From NCBI GenBank assembly GCA_937926105.1, contig CALANS010000217.1:62001-126000 (forward strand): a stretch of DNA of 64,000 nucleotides, written 5' to 3'. The position numbers and the translations under genes are program-made. Below, piece by piece: positions 61,994 through 64,000 of the stretch. A model generated the notes under the pieces. It worked only from the letters and a program-made list of their open reading frames with translations. It searched no databases and was not told the DNA's origin. This stretch comes from an uncultured Actinomycetes bacterium (lineage in GTDB: Bacteria; Actinomycetota; Actinomycetes; Mycobacteriales; Nakamurellaceae). Every line of letters begins with the position of its first letter. The stretch's first letter is position 1.

Positions 61994-63073
61994 ATGAATG
62001 CCCCCGTGTCCGCACCATCCGACCCGGCTGTGTCCGGGCTCGCAGTGGATCCGCCGGTGCCCGACGAGCGCGAGAAGCTGCTGGAGGTACGCGGATTGCG
62101 CACCGAGTTCGCCACGTCGCGCGGCACCGTCGCGGCCGTCCGGGATGTCGACCTGGTGGTGCATCGCCGGGAACGGATGGCGATCGTCGGCGAGTCCGGG
62201 TCGGGCAAGTCCGCGATGGCGATGTCGATCGTGGGATTGCTGCAACCACCCGGCAGGGTGGTCGGCGGGCAGGTGCTGCTCGGCGGGAAGGATCTGCGGG
62301 GCCTGTCGGACCGGGAATGGTCGAAGGTTCGCGGGCGGCGCATCTCGCTGGTCTTCCAGGACGCCATGAGCGCGCTGGACCCGATCCGGACGATCGGATC
62401 GCAGATGACCGAGTCGATCAGGACGCACCAGGCGATCAGCAAGCGGGTGGCCCGGTCGCAGGCGGTGGACCTGCTGGGCGAGGTGGGGGTCAGCAACGCC
62501 CGGCAGCGGCTGTCGGACTACCCCCATCAGTACTCGGGCGGCATGCGTCAGCGGGTGCTGATAGCGATGGCGCTGGCGAACTCCCCGGAGCTGGTCATCG
62601 CGGACGAGCCCACGACGGCACTGGACGTGACGACCCAGGCGCAGGTGCTGGAACTGCTCGATCGACTGGTCACGGATCGGGGCGCGGCGCTGATGCTGAT
62701 CACTCACAACCTGGGGATCGTGGCCGGTTATTGCGACATCGTCAAGGTGATGTACTTCGGCAAATTCGTCGAGGAGAGCACGAGTGCCGAGCTGTTCCGG
62801 GCGCCGGCGCATCCCTACTCCCGCGAGTTGAGCAAGTGCGTGCTGCGCACCGATCAGGAGGTGCAGGGCCGGCTGGCCACCATTCCCGGATCGCTGCCGG
62901 ACCCGACGGAGCCCGTCACCGGATGTTCCTTCGAACCCCGATGTCCGGTGGGCCATGGCAATCCGCTGTGTCGGGGGACCGAGCCGGTGATGCTGCCATT
63001 TGGGCCACCACAGGCCGATCACCGATCAAGCTGCCACTTCTCCGGCAAGCTCACCGCGGACGCCGACTCATGA
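61994..63073 (+). CDS. Dpp/Opp-type ABC transporter ATP-binding protein (DppD-like)
   Basis: This is a 359-residue ATPase with Walker A GESGSGKSA (about 65-73), signature YSGGMRQR, Walker B LVIADEPTTALD, and the C-terminal oligopeptide-transporter Cys motif (CSFEPRCPVGHGNPLC), which may bind Fe-S in relatives. ATG 61994 is chosen after GGTAGGTG; GTG 61982 overlaps the permease gene. It overlaps the next ATPase gene by 4 bp (ATGA). Confidence 0.93.
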   Translation: MNAPVSAPSDPAVSGLAVDPPVPDEREKLLEVRGLRTEFATSRGTVAAVRDVDLVVHRRERMAIVGESGSGKSAMAMSIVGLLQPPGRVVGGQVLLGGKDLRGLSDREWSKVRGRRISLVFQDAMSALDPIRTIGSQMTESIRTHQAISKRVARSQAVDLLGEVGVSNARQRLSDYPHQYSGGMRQRVLIAMALANSPELVIADEPTTALDVTTQAQVLELLDRLVTDRGAALMLITHNLGIVAGYCDIVKVMYFGKFVEESTSAELFRAPAHPYSRELSKCVLRTDQEVQGRLATIPGSLPDPTEPVTGCSFEPRCPVGHGNPLCRGTEPVMLPFGPPQADHRSSCHFSGKLTADADS

Positions 63074-64000
63074 CGCCGGCCTCCACGATTCCCGGCGGTG
63101 GCCCAGTCGCGGCACCATCGGGCAGCGACACCGACATCCTGCTGCGGGTGCAGGGGCTGTGCAAGTCGTTCGGTGGCGGCCGGGGCAAGCTGTTCGGTCG
63201 GGAGCGCGCCCTGGTGCGCGCGGTGAACGACGTCTCCTTCGAGGTGAAGCGCGGCCAGACCCTGGGCCTGGTGGGGGAATCCGGCTCGGGGAAGTCGACG
63301 GCTGCCTCGTGCGTGCTGCGCCTGCAACAACCCGATGCGGGCCGGGTGGAGCTCGATGGCATCGACGTGCTGGCCCAGTCCCAGGGCGGCCTGCGGCAGT
63401 TGCGCTCCCGAATGCAGATGGTCTTCCAGGATCCCTACGGTTCGCTCGACCCCCGGTTCTCGGTGCTCAAGCTTGTTGAAGAGCCGCTACTGGTGCACGG
63501 TGTGCGCGATCCGGAGGAACGGCGTACTCGCGCGCTCAGTACCCTGGAACGCGTTGGCCTATCGCCACATCAGGCCGAGCGTAACGCGCACGCATTCTCT
63601 GGGGGTCAGCGCCAGCGGATTGCGATCGCGCGCGCCCTGGTCCTCAATCCGGATCTGGTGGTGCTGGATGAACCCGTCACCGCACTGGACGTCTCGGTCC
63701 AGGCTCAGGTGCTCAACCTGCTCGTCGACCTACAACGGGATCTGGGCCTGACCTACCTGTTCATCGTGCACGACCTGGCGGTGGCGCGTTACGTCTGCCA
63801 CCGGATCGCGGTGATGCGGCTCGGCCGGATCGTGGAACTCGCCGATTCCGACGAGCTGTTCTCCCACCCGATCCACCCGTACACGAATTCGCTGCTGCTG
63901 GCAGCGCCGGTCCCGGATCCGGAGGTCATGCGCACCGTCCGGGCGGCATTGCAGGCTGGCCAGGGTGCCGGATCGGCCACCGGTATCGGTGACGGCGATG
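63070..64000 (+). CDS. Dpp/Opp-type ABC transporter ATP-binding protein (DppF-like), 3' truncated by window
   Basis: The gene starts at ATG 63070 (ATGA overlap with the DppD-like gene) and stays open to the last base, about 310 codons, so its end lies outside. It has Walker A GESGSGKST (about 73-81), signature FSGGQRQR, Walker B LVVLDEPVTALD and the oligopeptide-transporter tail HPYTNSLLLAAPVPDP. It is the second ATPase of the importer. No substrate-binding protein gene is seen upstream, so it is probably beyond 64000. Confidence 0.93.
   Translation, partial: MTPASTIPGGGPVAAPSGSDTDILLRVQGLCKSFGGGRGKLFGRERALVRAVNDVSFEVKRGQTLGLVGESGSGKSTAASCVLRLQQPDAGRVELDGIDVLAQSQGGLRQLRSRMQMVFQDPYGSLDPRFSVLKLVEEPLLVHGVRDPEERRTRALSTLERVGLSPHQAERNAHAFSGGQRQRIAIARALVLNPDLVVLDEPVTALDVSVQAQVLNLLVDLQRDLGLTYLFIVHDLAVARYVCHRIAVMRLGRIVELADSDELFSHPIHPYTNSLLLAAPVPDPEVMRTVRAALQAGQGAGSATGIGDGD

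Noticed and set aside
1..64000. CRISPR arrays, tRNA or rRNA genes, prophage or IS elements
   Set aside because: I found no regularly spaced repeats, cloverleaf sequences, transposase or phage genes on either strand.

Overview
This 64-kb window is chromosomal DNA from a high-GC actinobacterium. The evidence is the GC-rich coding bias, the actinobacterial DUF families (DUF4193, DUF3039, DUF3159, DUF3099, DUF7455), SepF/Wag31-type division genes, a translational T-box on ileS, paired sigA/sigB genes, polyphosphate glucokinase and an IdeR-type regulator. I cannot fix the order or genus from the sequence. I see no phage, IS element, CRISPR array, rRNA or tRNA; this is core chromosome with a few accessory cassettes.

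Layout. (1) 1-8.8 kb: the start of an HTH regulator, two small membrane proteins, then ftsZ-sepF-yggT-divIVA and a T-box-controlled ileS. pgeF and yggS, usual between ftsZ and sepF, are absent, and ftsQ is not upstream of ftsZ. (2) 8.9-14.3 kb: a two-component system divergent from a LolA/RseB-like envelope protein and an ABC exporter. (3) 14.3-18.9 kb: a secreted SLH-domain protein with a DUF1906 domain, a lipoprotein, a sirtuin and a gluconokinase. (4) 18.9-24.4 kb: an IdeR-type regulator, a sulfurtransferase, an AcuC-type deacetylase and a Pat-type acetyltransferase, so two deacylases and one acylase lie within 7 kb. (5) 24.5-34.7 kb: sigB behind an ECF-type promoter, dtd, a methyltransferase, small conserved genes, a BrkB-family protein, a helicase and DUF7455. 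(6) 35.0-39.7 kb: a nitroreductase and a cobalamin-riboswitch-controlled ABC uptake system. (7) 39.8-54 kb: sigA, ppgK, cei, DUF4193, a MazG-like enzyme, an OB-fold protein, DUF3159, two TrkA proteins, an APC permease, a TRAM methyltransferase and dxs. This order closely follows the sigA-to-dxs1 neighbourhood of Mycobacterium tuberculosis as I remember it, but dut is replaced by the MazG-like gene. (8) 54-64 kb: a second two-component system, a TehA-like transporter, kbl, then a FadR-type regulator divergent from a sugar-isomerase-like gene and a Dpp/Opp-type ABC transporter that runs off the window.

Regulation is unusually readable. At least eleven genes have a TANNNT -10 hexamer exactly 6-8 nt before the start codon and no ribosome binding site, which is the layout of leaderless mRNAs; this also settles several start codons. 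Other signals are two riboswitches, an ECF-type promoter before sigB, an OmpR-type direct repeat between the first two-component system and its likely target operon, palindromes in two divergent promoters, and five strong hairpin terminators.

The points most worth following up are the acyltransferase with a gutted, histidine-less acyl-CoA synthetase module beside two deacylases, the MazG-like enzyme in the dut position, the GntR/isomerase/ABC locus of unknown substrate, and the SLH-DUF1906 surface protein.
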